DNA of 61,626 bases, taken from contig DATCJU010000175.1 in NCBI GenBank assembly GCA_036562635.1, positions 1-61,626 of the forward strand, written 5' to 3'. The first letter of the stretch is position 1; every line of letters begins with the position of its first letter. Both the position numbers and the translations under genes were made by a program. Source of the DNA: DATCJU01 sp036562635. GTDB lineage: Bacteria; Actinomycetota; Actinomycetes; Mycobacteriales; Pseudonocardiaceae. The notes beneath the pieces are model-generated. The model saw nothing but the letters and a program-made list of their open reading frames with translations, ran no database searches and was not told the origin of the DNA. This document shows positions 48,158 to 56,379 of this stretch, in pieces.

Positions 48158-49303
48158 TCAGCGTCCGGCCGGGCTGACGTTCAGCAGGCGCCCGGCGAGA
48201 CCGCGGGCTCGGGTGGACAGGCGGGTGGCGACGTCACGCAGCACCGTGGCCGCGGGCGTGTCCGGTGCGCTCAGCACGATCGGTCGGCCCGCGTCGCCCG
48301 CCTCCCGCAGCCGCGGGTCCAGCGGGACCTGCCCGAGCAGCGGGACCTCGGTGCCCACGGCCCGGGACAGCGACTCGGCCACGGCCTGCCCGCCACCGGA
48401 GCCGAAGACCTCCATGCGGCTGCCGTCCGGCATCTCCAGCCAGGACATGTTCTCGATCACGCCGGCGAGCCGCTGCCGGGTCTGCATGGCGATCGCCCCG
48501 GCTCGCTCCGCGACCTCGGCCGCGGCCTGCTGTGGGGTGGTCACCACCAGGATCTCCGCGTTGGGGATCAGCTGGGCCACCGAGATCGCCACGTCACCGG
48601 TGCCCGGTGGCAGGTCGAGCAGCAGCACGTCCAGGTCGCCCCAGAACACGTCCGCGAGGAACTGCTGCAACGCGCGGTGCAGCATCGGACCCCGCCACAC
48701 CACCGGGGTGTTGCCCGGGGTGAACATGCCGATGGAGATGACCTTCACCCCGTGCGCCTGCGGCGGCATGATCATGGTCTCGACCTTGGTGGGCCGGGTG
48801 GTGACCCCGAGCATGCGCGGGATGGAGTGGCCGTAGATGTCGGCGTCCACCACACCCACGGACAGTCCGCGGGCGGCCATCGCGGCGGCCAGGTTCACCG
48901 TCACGCTGGACTTGCCGACCCCGCCCTTGCCGGAGGCCACGCAGTAGACCCGGGTCAGCGAGCCGGGCTGGGCGAACGGGATCACCGGTTCCCGCGCGTC
49001 ACCGCGGAGTCGGCGACGCAGCTCGGTGCGCTGCTCGTCGCTCATCACGTCGAGCTCCACCCGCACGTCCCGCACCCCGGGCAGGGCGGAGACGGCCGCG
49101 GCGACGTCCTGGGTGATCTTGTCCCGCAACGGGCATCCGGCCACCGTCAGGTACACCTCGACGGTCACCGTCCCGTCGGGAGCCACCGTGACGTCCTTGA
49201 CCATGCCCAGATCGGTGATCGGCCGGTGGATCTCCGGGTCCTGCACCTTGGCGAGTGCCTCACGGACGGCCTCGGCGGTCGGAGCGGTCTGGTTGCTGGT
49301 CAC
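48158..49303 (-). CDS. mrp: Mrp/NBP35-type P-loop ATPase (Fe-S cluster carrier)
   Basis: A 381-residue Mrp-family protein with an N-terminal DUF59 (MIP18-like) domain (VQDPEIHRPITDLGMVKDV) and a C-terminal deviant Walker A ATPase, CVASGKGGVGKSSVTVNLA at about residue 117, with VDADIYGHS and LLDLPPGTGD. Such proteins carry and insert iron-sulfur clusters. The start is GTG 49303 with GGAGGG upstream. A CXXC cluster-binding motif is not obvious near the C-terminus, so the binding mode is unclear. Its place after tatB matches Rv1229c. Confidence 0.93.
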   Translation of the reverse strand: MTSNQTAPTAEAVREALAKVQDPEIHRPITDLGMVKDVTVAPDGTVTVEVYLTVAGCPLRDKITQDVAAAVSALPGVRDVRVELDVMSDEQRTELRRRLRGDAREPVIPFAQPGSLTRVYCVASGKGGVGKSSVTVNLAAAMAARGLSVGVVDADIYGHSIPRMLGVTTRPTKVETMIMPPQAHGVKVISIGMFTPGNTPVVWRGPMLHRALQQFLADVFWGDLDVLLLDLPPGTGDVAISVAQLIPNAEILVVTTPQQAAAEVAERAGAIAMQTRQRLAGVIENMSWLEMPDGSRMEVFGSGGGQAVAESLSRAVGTEVPLLGQVPLDPRLREAGDAGRPIVLSAPDTPAATVLRDVATRLSTRARGLAGRLLNVSPAGR

Positions 49304-49469
49304 GGGGGGACCCTCCGGTCGGTGGTGACGTGCCGGCCGATGCCGGCCTGGATCTGCTGCCATGCTACGGCCCGTTCCGGATCGGGGACGTGACCGGTCG
49401 GTAACCCAGCTGCCGTCCCGTCCCCGGCGCGTCGTTCGGGGCGGAGAGCGATCGTGCGACCGCGCTCCG

Positions 49470-49475
49470 TAACAT
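49470..49475 (+). promoter_or_regulatory. -10 box for the leaderless marR-type gene
   Basis: TAACAT lies 8 nt before GTG 49484. Confidence 0.6.
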
Positions 49476-49483
49476 TACGGAAC

Positions 49484-49978
49484 GTGTTGAAGAGCGGAAC
49501 GGCCCGGTTGCCCACGCACGAGGAGCTGGCGGCATGGCGGGCTTTCCTGCGTGCGCACGCTCGGGTCACGCGTTCGCTGGAGGCGGAGCTGCTCGCCGAG
49601 CAGCGGCTGTCCCTGGCGGCCTACGACGTGTTGGTGCAGCTCGACGCAGCTCCTGGTCACCGTCTGCGGATGACCGAACTGGCCGATGCCGTGCTGCTGT
49701 CCCGGTCCGGGGTGACCCGGTTGGTGGAGCGCCTGGAACGTGCCGGTCTGGTGGTCCGGGAACGCTCGGACTCCGACGGCCGTGGTGTGGTCGCGGTGAT
49801 CACTCAGCGCGGTCGGGAAAGGTTGCGCACCGCGACCGGGACCCATCTGGCCGGGGTGGCGCGTCACTTCGCGTCCGTGGTGGAGGACCAGGCCGAGCTG
49901 GCCGCGTTGGCCCGCGCCTGTACCCGCCTGGCCGGTGACCTTCGGCCCACCGGGACCGCGGGACCGGACGAGAGGTGA
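49484..49978 (+). CDS. MarR-family transcriptional regulator
   Basis: A 164-residue winged-helix regulator. It shows a dimerisation helix at each end and the winged helix LRMTELADAVLLSRSGVTRL followed by VERLERAGLVVRERSDSDGR, a typical MarR signature. The start is GTG 49484, probably leaderless; upstream codons in the same frame lie before the -10 box. Divergent from mrp with a 180-nt gap, it could control itself, mrp or the Nudix gene that follows by 48 nt. The ligand is unknown. Confidence 0.9.
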   Translation: MLKSGTARLPTHEELAAWRAFLRAHARVTRSLEAELLAEQRLSLAAYDVLVQLDAAPGHRLRMTELADAVLLSRSGVTRLVERLERAGLVVRERSDSDGRGVVAVITQRGRERLRTATGTHLAGVARHFASVVEDQAELAALARACTRLAGDLRPTGTAGPDER

Positions 49979-50026
49979 CCTTTCGGTCGGCCCGGCCCGT
50001 CCCGGTCCACCGGAGGGTCTGCCACA

Positions 50027-50467
50027 GTGGGGGGCGTGACCGGGACGCGCACCGAGAACGGTCGGGTGATCAGGGCCGTCGGACTGCTGCATGTCACCGA
50101 CGGGCGGTTGCTGATGGTGCGGCCGCGCGGCAAGGGTGCCTTCTACCTGCCCGGCGGCAAGCCGGAACCGGGTGAGGCCGAGGTGGCCGCGCTGCACCGG
50201 GAGGTCGCCGAGGAGCTGGGGGTGTCCCTGGTGGCCGGTTCGGTGCGCCCGGCCCGCCGCTACCTGGCGCCGGCCTACGGCGAGGGGGAGGGCGTCCTGG
50301 TGGATCTGTCCTGTTACACCGGTCGGTTGGCCGGTCCGCCACGGCCTGCGGCGGAGGTGGCCGAGTTGGGGTGGTTCACCCACGCCGAGTACCTCGCCCA
50401 GCCCGAGACCGCCCCGGCGATCGTCTCGCTGCTCGCCGACCTGCGGGCCGCCGGCACGGTCGCCTGA
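50027..50467 (+). CDS. Nudix hydrolase
   Basis: A 146-residue Nudix hydrolase that cleaves a nucleoside diphosphate-linked substrate. The Nudix box GGKPEPGEAEVAALHREVAEELG is complete, starting at about residue 44, with the catalytic glutamates in REVAEELG. The start is GTG 50027 with GGAGG at a 10-nt spacer; GTG 50036 is an alternative with a CACAGT -10 at 7 nt. The substrate cannot be told. Confidence 0.88.
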   Translation: MGGVTGTRTENGRVIRAVGLLHVTDGRLLMVRPRGKGAFYLPGGKPEPGEAEVAALHREVAEELGVSLVAGSVRPARRYLAPAYGEGEGVLVDLSCYTGRLAGPPRPAAEVAELGWFTHAEYLAQPETAPAIVSLLADLRAAGTVA

Positions 50468-50500
50468 GCGCCCGGACGACCGGGTCGTGGGCGGGGCCGG

Positions 50501-51037
50501 TCAGTCCTCGTCCGCCTGGGGATCGGTGGCCTGTTCCTCGGAGTGCTGCCGACGTGGCCGGGCCGGGCGGAGCTGCTCCAGATCGGCGCGGAGCCGGTCC
50601 AGTTCGGCGCGCAGGAAGTCCCGGGTGACGGATTCGCCGACGGCCAGGCGCAGTGCGGCCAGCTCACGGGCCAGGTACTCGGTGTCGGCCTTGGTCTGGG
50701 CCGCACGGGCCCGGTCCTCCTCCAGGGAGATCCGGTCCCGGTCGTCCTGACGGTTCTGCGCCAGCAGGATCAGCGGCGCGGCGTACGCGGCCTGGGTGGA
50801 GAACGCCAGGTTGAGCAGGATGAACGGGTAGGGGTCCCAGCGGAAGCTGACCGCGGTGAGGTTGATGGCCATCCAGATCAGCACCACCACCGTCTGCCAG
50901 AACAGGAACTTCCCGGTCCCGAGGAAGCGAGCGATGCGCTCGGAGAACCGGCCGAACGCCTCCGGGTCGAACGTGATGGACAGCCGGCGCGGTTCTCGTG
51001 GTTGATCCAGCCGACGGTGGGTGAGCAACTCAGGCAT
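50501..51037 (-). CDS. DUF1003 membrane protein
   Basis: A 178-residue DUF1003 protein with two membrane helices (FWQTVVVLIWMAINLTAVSF, then FILLNLAFSTQAAYAAPLILL), the second followed by the family motif AQNRQDDRDR, and a C-terminal coiled coil. The function is unknown, but the family often sits beside Mg/metal transport genes. ATG 51037 lies inside the end of the MgtE-like gene (8-bp overlap), so the two are probably made together. Confidence 0.85.
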   Translation of the reverse strand: MPELLTHRRLDQPREPRRLSITFDPEAFGRFSERIARFLGTGKFLFWQTVVVLIWMAINLTAVSFRWDPYPFILLNLAFSTQAAYAAPLILLAQNRQDDRDRISLEEDRARAAQTKADTEYLARELAALRLAVGESVTRDFLRAELDRLRADLEQLRPARPRRQHSEEQATDPQADED

Positions 51038-52376
51038 CGGTGGACTCCCGGTCCTCGATCGGCTCTCCGTTCGGTGGTCTCCCCGCCCGTTCGTCGGGCT
51101 CGGACCGCCCGACACCGGTCTCGGAGTCGCGCAGCCCGGTCTCCCGCCACCCCTCCGGCAGCAGGTGGTCCAGCAGGTCGTCCACGGTGACCGCCCCGAT
51201 CAGGTGTTCCTGGTCGTCGACCACCGGGGCGCAGACCAGGTTGTAGGCGGCGAAGTAGCGGGTGATCTCGGCCAGGTTCGCCGTGGGACGCAGGCTCGCC
51301 AGGTCCGTGTCCAGCGCCCCGGCGACCAGCTCGAACGGTGGTTCGCGGAGCAACCGCTGGATGTGCACACAGCCCAGGTAGCGACCGGTGGGGGTGGCCG
51401 AGGGCGGACGGCAGACGAACACCATGCTGGCCAGGGCCGGGGTGAGGTCGGGGTTGCGCACCCGGGCCAGCGCCTCGGCGATGGTGGCGTCCGGGGTGAG
51501 CACCACCGGCTCCGGGGTCATCAGGCCCCCGGCGGTGTCGTAGGAGTAGGCCAACAGTCGGCGCACCGGGGCGGACTCCTCCGGCTCCATCAGGTCCAGC
51601 AGACGATTGGCCTGCCGGGCCTCCAGCTCACCGAGCAGGTCGGCGGCGTCGTCCGGGTTCATCGCCTCCAGGATGTCGGCGGCCCGGTCCTCGCCCAGGT
51701 AGTTGAGCAGGTCCTTCTGGTCCTCCTCCGGGAGCTCCTCGATGATGTCGGCCAGTCGCTCGTCGTCGAGGGCGTCGACCACCTTGTAGCGGCGTTCCCG
51801 GGGCAGCTCGTGGATGGCCCCGGCCACGTCGACCGCCCGCATGGTGTCGAACAGGGCCAGCAGCTGGCGGGTGTTCTGCGGTTGACCGACGATCTCGGGC
51901 AGGCCCAGGCCGGTCACCTGGTTCCACTCCACCACCCGGACGGGGCCGCGTCGGCCGAGCAGGCCCGTGCGTTCCCGCACCGCGAGCCGGGTGACCAGCC
52001 AGTCCCGGGTGCGGGTGCGCTCCATCCCGGCGTCGACGACCGCCGCCTCCCGGTCCTCGGACACCAGACGGACCCGCGTGCCCACCACCTCACCGATCAG
52101 CAGCACCTCGTTGGGGCGCTGGCGGAACCGGCGCAGGCTCACCGTGCCGCTGGACAGGGTGACCGCACCGGGCTCGAACGCGTTGACCCGGAGCATGGGC
52201 ACGAAGATCCGTCGACGGGTGGGCAGTTCCACGACCAGACCCAGCACCCGGAACGGCTCTCGTCCCGGGCGGAGGGTGGCGACCACGTCCCGGATCCGCC
52301 CGATCAACTCGCCGTCCGGGCCGAACACGCTCAGACCCACCAGTTGGGCGGCGAACACCCGGGTCGACCCTGCCAC
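51030..52376 (-). CDS. MgtE-like regulatory protein without channel domain (PRC + MgtE_N + CBS)
   Basis: A 448-residue soluble protein. Residues 1-150 look like two PRC-barrel-type units (LVGLSVFGPDGELIGRIRDV, then VVGTRVRLVSEDREAAVVDA). An MgtE N-domain follows (AGAIHELPRERRYKVVDALD, then DERLADIIEELPEEDQKDLL), then a CBS pair (GGLMTPEPVVLTPDATIAEA). The MgtE transmembrane channel is absent, so it is more a sensor than a transporter. Rv1232c is similar. The start is GTG 52376, leaderless by TAGCCT at 7 nt. It overlaps the DUF1003 gene by 8 bp. Confidence 0.85.
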   Translation of the reverse strand: MAGSTRVFAAQLVGLSVFGPDGELIGRIRDVVATLRPGREPFRVLGLVVELPTRRRIFVPMLRVNAFEPGAVTLSSGTVSLRRFRQRPNEVLLIGEVVGTRVRLVSEDREAAVVDAGMERTRTRDWLVTRLAVRERTGLLGRRGPVRVVEWNQVTGLGLPEIVGQPQNTRQLLALFDTMRAVDVAGAIHELPRERRYKVVDALDDERLADIIEELPEEDQKDLLNYLGEDRAADILEAMNPDDAADLLGELEARQANRLLDLMEPEESAPVRRLLAYSYDTAGGLMTPEPVVLTPDATIAEALARVRNPDLTPALASMVFVCRPPSATPTGRYLGCVHIQRLLREPPFELVAGALDTDLASLRPTANLAEITRYFAAYNLVCAPVVDDQEHLIGAVTVDDLLDHLLPEGWRETGLRDSETGVGRSEPDERAGRPPNGEPIEDRESTDA

Positions 52377-52383
52377 GGCGCTC

Positions 52384-52389
52384 AGGCTA
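52384..52389 (-). promoter_or_regulatory. -10 box for the leaderless MgtE-like gene
   Basis: TAGCCT on the minus strand lies 7 nt before GTG 52376. Confidence 0.6.
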
Positions 52390-52565
52390 GCCGCGGCTCC
52401 TGCCGGTCGCGCGCCGGAGGAGATCCCACCGGATGGATCTTCTGCGCGGGTCGGTGTCCCGCCTAGGCTCGTTCCGGGGCGCCCGCTCGGCCGTGTGGGT
52501 GGGTGAGAGCGGGGTGTGGCCGCCCGGTGTCCGCTGGGGAAACCCTCACCCGGAGGGGGTGCACC

Positions 52566-54176
52566 GTGTCGAGGGAGCCCGCGGAGTACGGTGCCCGCCG
52601 TTGGCGGCGCTGGGTGCTGCCCGTGGCCGGGACGACCGCCCTGGCGACCGTGGTGGCGGGTGTCGTGGCACTGTGGGGCCCCACCGGGAACCCGTCCGCC
52701 CCCGGGCCCCCGACACAGCAGGCCCGTGCGGACGAGCCGGCGGTGGTACTGCAACGTTTCCTGAGCGCCCTGCGGAAACAGGACCTCGACGCGGTCGCCG
52801 CCCTCACCGACGACCCCGCGTCGGCCCGGGAGACGCTCGGACGCATCTGGGCGGAGCTGCGTCCCGTCGCGGTGCAGGGCACAGCCGCCCGGGTGCGGGA
52901 GATCGACGAGGGCTGGCTGGGCCCGTTCGAACTGAGCTGGGATCTGGGCGAGGGTCGTACCTGGCGGTACCGGGGATCGCTGCGGTTGGTGCCGGGCGGG
53001 CAGGGGCTGCTGGTGCACTGGACCCCGGCGGTGGTGCACCCACGCCTGGAGGACGGTCAGGTGCTGGCCCTGCGTGAGGATCTGGAACACCCGGCCCTGA
53101 CGTACCGGGACGGCACCCCGGTGAGCCGGGTCCCGGTGGTGCTGCAGGAGCTGCGGCAGTACGCCGACCAGCGGAGCCCCGGTCGTCCCGGCTGGCGTGT
53201 GGTGGTCGTCGACCGGACCGGTGCCGAGGTCGGCACGCTGTACGAGATCACGGGCACCGTGACCGCACCGCTCACCACGACCCTGGACGCCGAGCTGCAG
53301 GCCGCGGCACAGGCGGCGGTGGACGCGGAGAGACGGCCCGCGGTCCTGGTGGCCCTGCACCCGGGCACCGGTCAGCTGCTGGCGGTGGTGCAGAACCCGG
53401 CCGCGGACCGGCTGGGACCGATCGCGTTCACCGGCCAGTACCAGCCCGGTTCGGTCTTCGGGCTCGTCACCGCGGCAGCGGCGTTGCGGACGGGCACGGT
53501 CCGGACGGACACCCCGCTGCCCTGTCCGGCCGCCACCAGCGTCGGCGGGCGGTGGATCGCCAACGAGGGACACCTCGCCCTGGGTGAGGTGCCGTTGGTC
53601 ACCGCGCTCGCCCGCTCCTGCGACACCGCCGTCGCCCGGCTCGCGGCCGACCTGCCGGAGGACGCGCTGAGCCTGGCGGCCCGCCGGTTCGGTGTCGGGG
53701 TGAACCACGACCTGGCCGGGGTGGTCACGGTGACCGGGACGGTCCCGTCCGCGGAGGAGGTCGGACAGCGGGCGGTGGACGCCGTCGGCCGAGGTGAGGC
53801 CCTGGTCAGCCCGTTCGGCATGGCCCTGCTCGGAGCGACCGTCGCCCGGGGCGACGTGCCCACCCCGCTCCTGGTGCACGGCACCACCACCCGGGTCCTC
53901 GACGCGGCCGGGGCGCCGTCGCCCGCGGTGGTCTCCGCGCTCCGGACGGCGATGCGTGAGGCGATGACCGACACGGCGGTACGGCGACTGGCCCACATCC
54001 CCGGCGTGCACGGCAAGGCCGGTGTCGCGCGGTACGGGGACGGCACCCGGGCACACGGCTGGTTCGTCGGTTTCCGGAGCGCGCCTGCCGGTGGTCTGGC
54101 GTTCGCCGTGCTGGTGGTGGACGCCGACGGCACGGCACCCGCGGTGGGGGTTGCGGCCCGGTTCCTGGGGGAGTGA
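52566..54176 (+). CDS. Degenerate class B penicillin-binding protein (NTF2-like + transpeptidase fold)
   Basis: A 536-residue membrane-anchored protein with an N-terminal helix (VLPVAGTTALATVVAGVVAL), an NTF2-like MecA_N-type domain (about residues 55-160) and a transpeptidase fold. All three catalytic motifs are changed: SxxK is S296-V-F-G299 (lysine lost), SxN is S351-C-D353 and KTG is K484-A-G486. The rest of the fold is kept (PAVLVALHPGTGQLLAVVQN, HGWFVGF). It is therefore unlikely to crosslink peptidoglycan and may bind or scaffold. The start is GTG 52566 with GGAGG upstream. The fold is well supported; the function is unknown. Confidence 0.85.
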   Translation: MSREPAEYGARRWRRWVLPVAGTTALATVVAGVVALWGPTGNPSAPGPPTQQARADEPAVVLQRFLSALRKQDLDAVAALTDDPASARETLGRIWAELRPVAVQGTAARVREIDEGWLGPFELSWDLGEGRTWRYRGSLRLVPGGQGLLVHWTPAVVHPRLEDGQVLALREDLEHPALTYRDGTPVSRVPVVLQELRQYADQRSPGRPGWRVVVVDRTGAEVGTLYEITGTVTAPLTTTLDAELQAAAQAAVDAERRPAVLVALHPGTGQLLAVVQNPAADRLGPIAFTGQYQPGSVFGLVTAAAALRTGTVRTDTPLPCPAATSVGGRWIANEGHLALGEVPLVTALARSCDTAVARLAADLPEDALSLAARRFGVGVNHDLAGVVTVTGTVPSAEEVGQRAVDAVGRGEALVSPFGMALLGATVARGDVPTPLLVHGTTTRVLDAAGAPSPAVVSALRTAMREAMTDTAVRRLAHIPGVHGKAGVARYGDGTRAHGWFVGFRSAPAGGLAFAVLVVDADGTAPAVGVAARFLGE

Positions 54177-54200
54177 GCGGCGGGGTGGTGCGGACCGCCC

Positions 54201-54803
54201 CTAGCCGGCCAGCCACTCGGCGATGCACCGGGCGATCCCGGTGAACTCCGCGTCTCCCGTTTCCTGCGTCAGGCTCCACAGCCAGTCGTCCACCGCGCGG
54301 GCGAGTGCCCACTCCCGGGCACGCTGCCGGTCGAGCCCGGCGGCCTCGGCCAGCAGGTCCAACCGGCGGCGCAGCAGCGCCGGTCGGTCCGCCTCGGCGA
54401 ACCGGTTGCGCAGCAGCGGCAGCAGTTCGAAGGGCGGATCACCGGCCAGCGGTGTGGGGTGGATCACCCGCCAGACCGGGCCGGCGGCACCGTCGAGGGG
54501 GCCGGCGTGGGGTTCCTCGGCGCGCAGTCGCACCGCGCCCCGGCCGTCCCAGGCCCGCAGTGCCGTGCCCTCGTGCACCGTCTCCCCGTCGATCCAGGAC
54601 ACCTTCAGCACGCAGGGGTCGTGGCCGTGGCGTACCGGCACCACCACGGCGCAGTGGCCGTGCATCGGCGGCCCGTCCACCCGCAGGCCCATACGGGTGC
54701 ACAACCGGGCCACGAGCTGCGGTAGGGCCTCCACCCAGCGTCTGCCGGCCGCACCCTCCCGCGCCACGGTGTCGACGACCAGGCGAGGGGGAACGGTGAT
54801 CAT
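54201..54803 (-). CDS. Aminoglycoside-phosphotransferase-like protein lacking the catalytic loop
   Basis: A 200-residue protein of the streptomycin 6-kinase/APH-like fold. The N-lobe is recognisable: HGHCAVVVPV, the ATP-lysine in VLKVSW (K67) and HEGTALRAWDGRGAVRL. Only about 20 residues separate this from the end of the C-lobe, IHPTPLAGDPPFELLPLLRN at residues 114-133. About 80-100 residues that carry HGDLHxGN in true kinases are missing, and the D of IDPKPLAGD is H115. No frame holds the missing part, so this is a real deletion. It overlaps the preceding gene by 4 bases and should be catalytically inactive. Confidence 0.72.
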   Translation of the reverse strand: MITVPPRLVVDTVAREGAAGRRWVEALPQLVARLCTRMGLRVDGPPMHGHCAVVVPVRHGHDPCVLKVSWIDGETVHEGTALRAWDGRGAVRLRAEEPHAGPLDGAAGPVWRVIHPTPLAGDPPFELLPLLRNRFAEADRPALLRRRLDLLAEAAGLDRQRAREWALARAVDDWLWSLTQETGDAEFTGIARCIAEWLAG

Positions 54804-55186
54804 GCCCGGTCGGGCGTGGCCTGCTGCTCGGTCCCCACCGGCAGCAGCTCCAACCGGTAGACCTCGGTCCACCTGGGGGGCGCGTTGAGTCGGGCCGCGG
54901 CCAGGGCGGCCGTGGTCTCCTCGTCCGGTTCCACCCGGTGCGCCCGGGCCGGCACGTCGATCAGGTGCGAGTGGGTACTGGGGGAACGCACGGTCACCAC
55001 GCAGTCCACGCCGTCCGCCAGGCCCGGCACCTGCTGCTCGTCCGGCCCCACCGCGACCAGCACCGCCCCGTCCCGCCACAGTGCCCACACCAGGCGGGCC
55101 GGATGGTCGGCACCGGACCCGCCGGCCCGTACCCACACCGCGGCGGCCTTGCGCAGCGCGGCGTCCAGCACACGGGAGACGTCCAC
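54800..55186 (-). CDS. Conserved actinobacterial protein of unknown function
   Basis: A 128-residue protein with several beta-strands, for example RLVWALWRDGAVLVAVGPDE and DCVVTVRSPSTHSHLIDVPA. The pattern loosely resembles split-barrel flavin-like proteins, but no binding motif is clear. The start is GTG 55186 with CAGAAT 6 nt upstream. ATGA overlap joins it to the kinase-like gene, so the two probably act together. Confidence 0.6.
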   Translation of the reverse strand: MDVSRVLDAALRKAAAVWVRAGGSGADHPARLVWALWRDGAVLVAVGPDEQQVPGLADGVDCVVTVRSPSTHSHLIDVPARAHRVEPDEETTAALAAARLNAPPRWTEVYRLELLPVGTEQQATPDRA

Positions 55187-55192
55187 GTGCCC

Positions 55193-55198
55193 ATTCTG
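55193..55198 (-). promoter_or_regulatory. Possible -10 box for the gene at 55186
   Basis: CAGAAT on the minus strand lies 6 nt before GTG 55186; the first base deviates from TANNNT. Confidence 0.35.
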
Positions 55199-55341
55199 GT
55201 CCCCGTGTCCGAACGGAGTGGGCACCACCGGTGTTGTGAGCGTGACCTCACGTCGATGGCGGGTGGCCGGGCCGCGTGCCAGCATCCCGGCTGTCGGTTA
55301 CCCGCCGCCACGGTCCGTCACCGTCAACAGGAGGTCCCGAA

Positions 55342-56334
55342 GTGGTCGAGCGAGACCTGTCCGCAGGGCCGAGCCGTGAGCGCCGTCAGCGCTCCCGTCG
55401 CTCCTGCCTGGCCGTGCCGGGCTCCAGCCCGAAGATGATCGACAAGGCGCGAGGGCTGCCCGCCGACCAGGTGTTCCTCGACCTGGAGGACGCCGTCGCC
55501 CCGCTGGCCAAGCCGGAGGCGCGCAAGAACATCGTCGCGGCCCTCAACGAGGGCGGCTGGGGTGACAAGATCCGCGTGGTCCGGGTCAACGACCTGACCA
55601 CCGAGTGGACCTACCGCGACGTCGTCGAGGTGGTCGAGGGTGCCGGGGCCAACCTCGACTGCATCATGCTGCCCAAGGTGCAGACGCCCGAGCAGGTCGC
55701 CTGGCTGGACATGACCCTGACCCAGATCGAGAAGACCATGGGTTACGAGGTCGGCCGGATCGGCATCGAGGCGCAGATCGAGAACGCCAAGGGGCTGGTG
55801 AACGTGGACGCCATCGCCACGGCCTCCCCGCGGCTGGAGACGATCATCTTCGGTCCGGCGGACTTCATGGCCAGCATCAACATGAAGTCCCTGGTGGTCG
55901 GGGAGCAGCCGCCCGGCTACGACGTCGGCGACGCCTACCACTACATCCTGATGCGCATCCTGATGGCGGCCAGGGCCAACGACCTGCAGGCCATCGACGG
56001 GCCGTACCTGCAGATCCGGGACATCGACGGGTTCCGTCGGGTGGCCGGGCGCTCCGCCGCGCTGGGCTTCGACGGCAAGTGGTGCCTGCACCCGGGGCAG
56101 ATCGAGCCGTGCAACGAGGTGTTCAACCCGCGCCAGGAGGACTACGACCACGCGGAGAACATCCTCGACGCCTACGCCTGGTACACCTCGGAGGCCGGGG
56201 GCAAGCGGGGTGCGGCCATGCTCGGCGACGAGATGATCGACGAGGCGTCCCGGAAGATGGCCCTGGTCATCGCGGCCAAGGGGCGGGCCGCCGGTATGCA
56301 GCGGACCAGCCGCTGGACCCCGCCGGAGGCCTGA
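55342..56334 (+). CDS. HpcH/HpaI aldolase / citrate lyase family protein (CoA-ester lyase)
   Basis: A 330-residue CitE-like TIM-barrel lyase, probably cleaving a malyl- or methylmalyl-CoA type ester. The N-terminal CLAVPGSSPKMIDKARGLPA, the metal-binding FLDLEDAVAPL and the acidic EAQIENAKGLVNVDAIA are typical, as is FGPADFMASI. The C-terminal part includes KWCLHPGQIE. The length of about 330 fits malyl-CoA-lyase-like proteins rather than short CitE. The start is GTG 55342 with AGGAGG upstream. The acyl-CoA dehydrogenase gene downstream suggests a shared acyl-CoA pathway, but the substrate is unknown. Confidence 0.88.
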   Translation: MVERDLSAGPSRERRQRSRRSCLAVPGSSPKMIDKARGLPADQVFLDLEDAVAPLAKPEARKNIVAALNEGGWGDKIRVVRVNDLTTEWTYRDVVEVVEGAGANLDCIMLPKVQTPEQVAWLDMTLTQIEKTMGYEVGRIGIEAQIENAKGLVNVDAIATASPRLETIIFGPADFMASINMKSLVVGEQPPGYDVGDAYHYILMRILMAARANDLQAIDGPYLQIRDIDGFRRVAGRSAALGFDGKWCLHPGQIEPCNEVFNPRQEDYDHAENILDAYAWYTSEAGGKRGAAMLGDEMIDEASRKMALVIAAKGRAAGMQRTSRWTPPEA

Positions 56335-56353
56335 GCCGACGGCCCCGTTCCCA

Positions 56354-56379
56354 CCGGACGGCGTTCCGGCGCCGTCCGG
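56354..56379 (+). terminator. Terminator after the CitE-like gene
   Basis: A perfect 10-bp stem (56354-56363 with 56370-56379) with a 6-nt loop lies 19 nt after the stop. Confidence 0.7.

Noticed and set aside
54201..54803. A frameshift hiding the missing kinase motif HGDLHxGN in another frame
   Set aside because: The sequence between the two kept parts is only about 60 bases, too short to hold the missing 80-100 codons in any frame.
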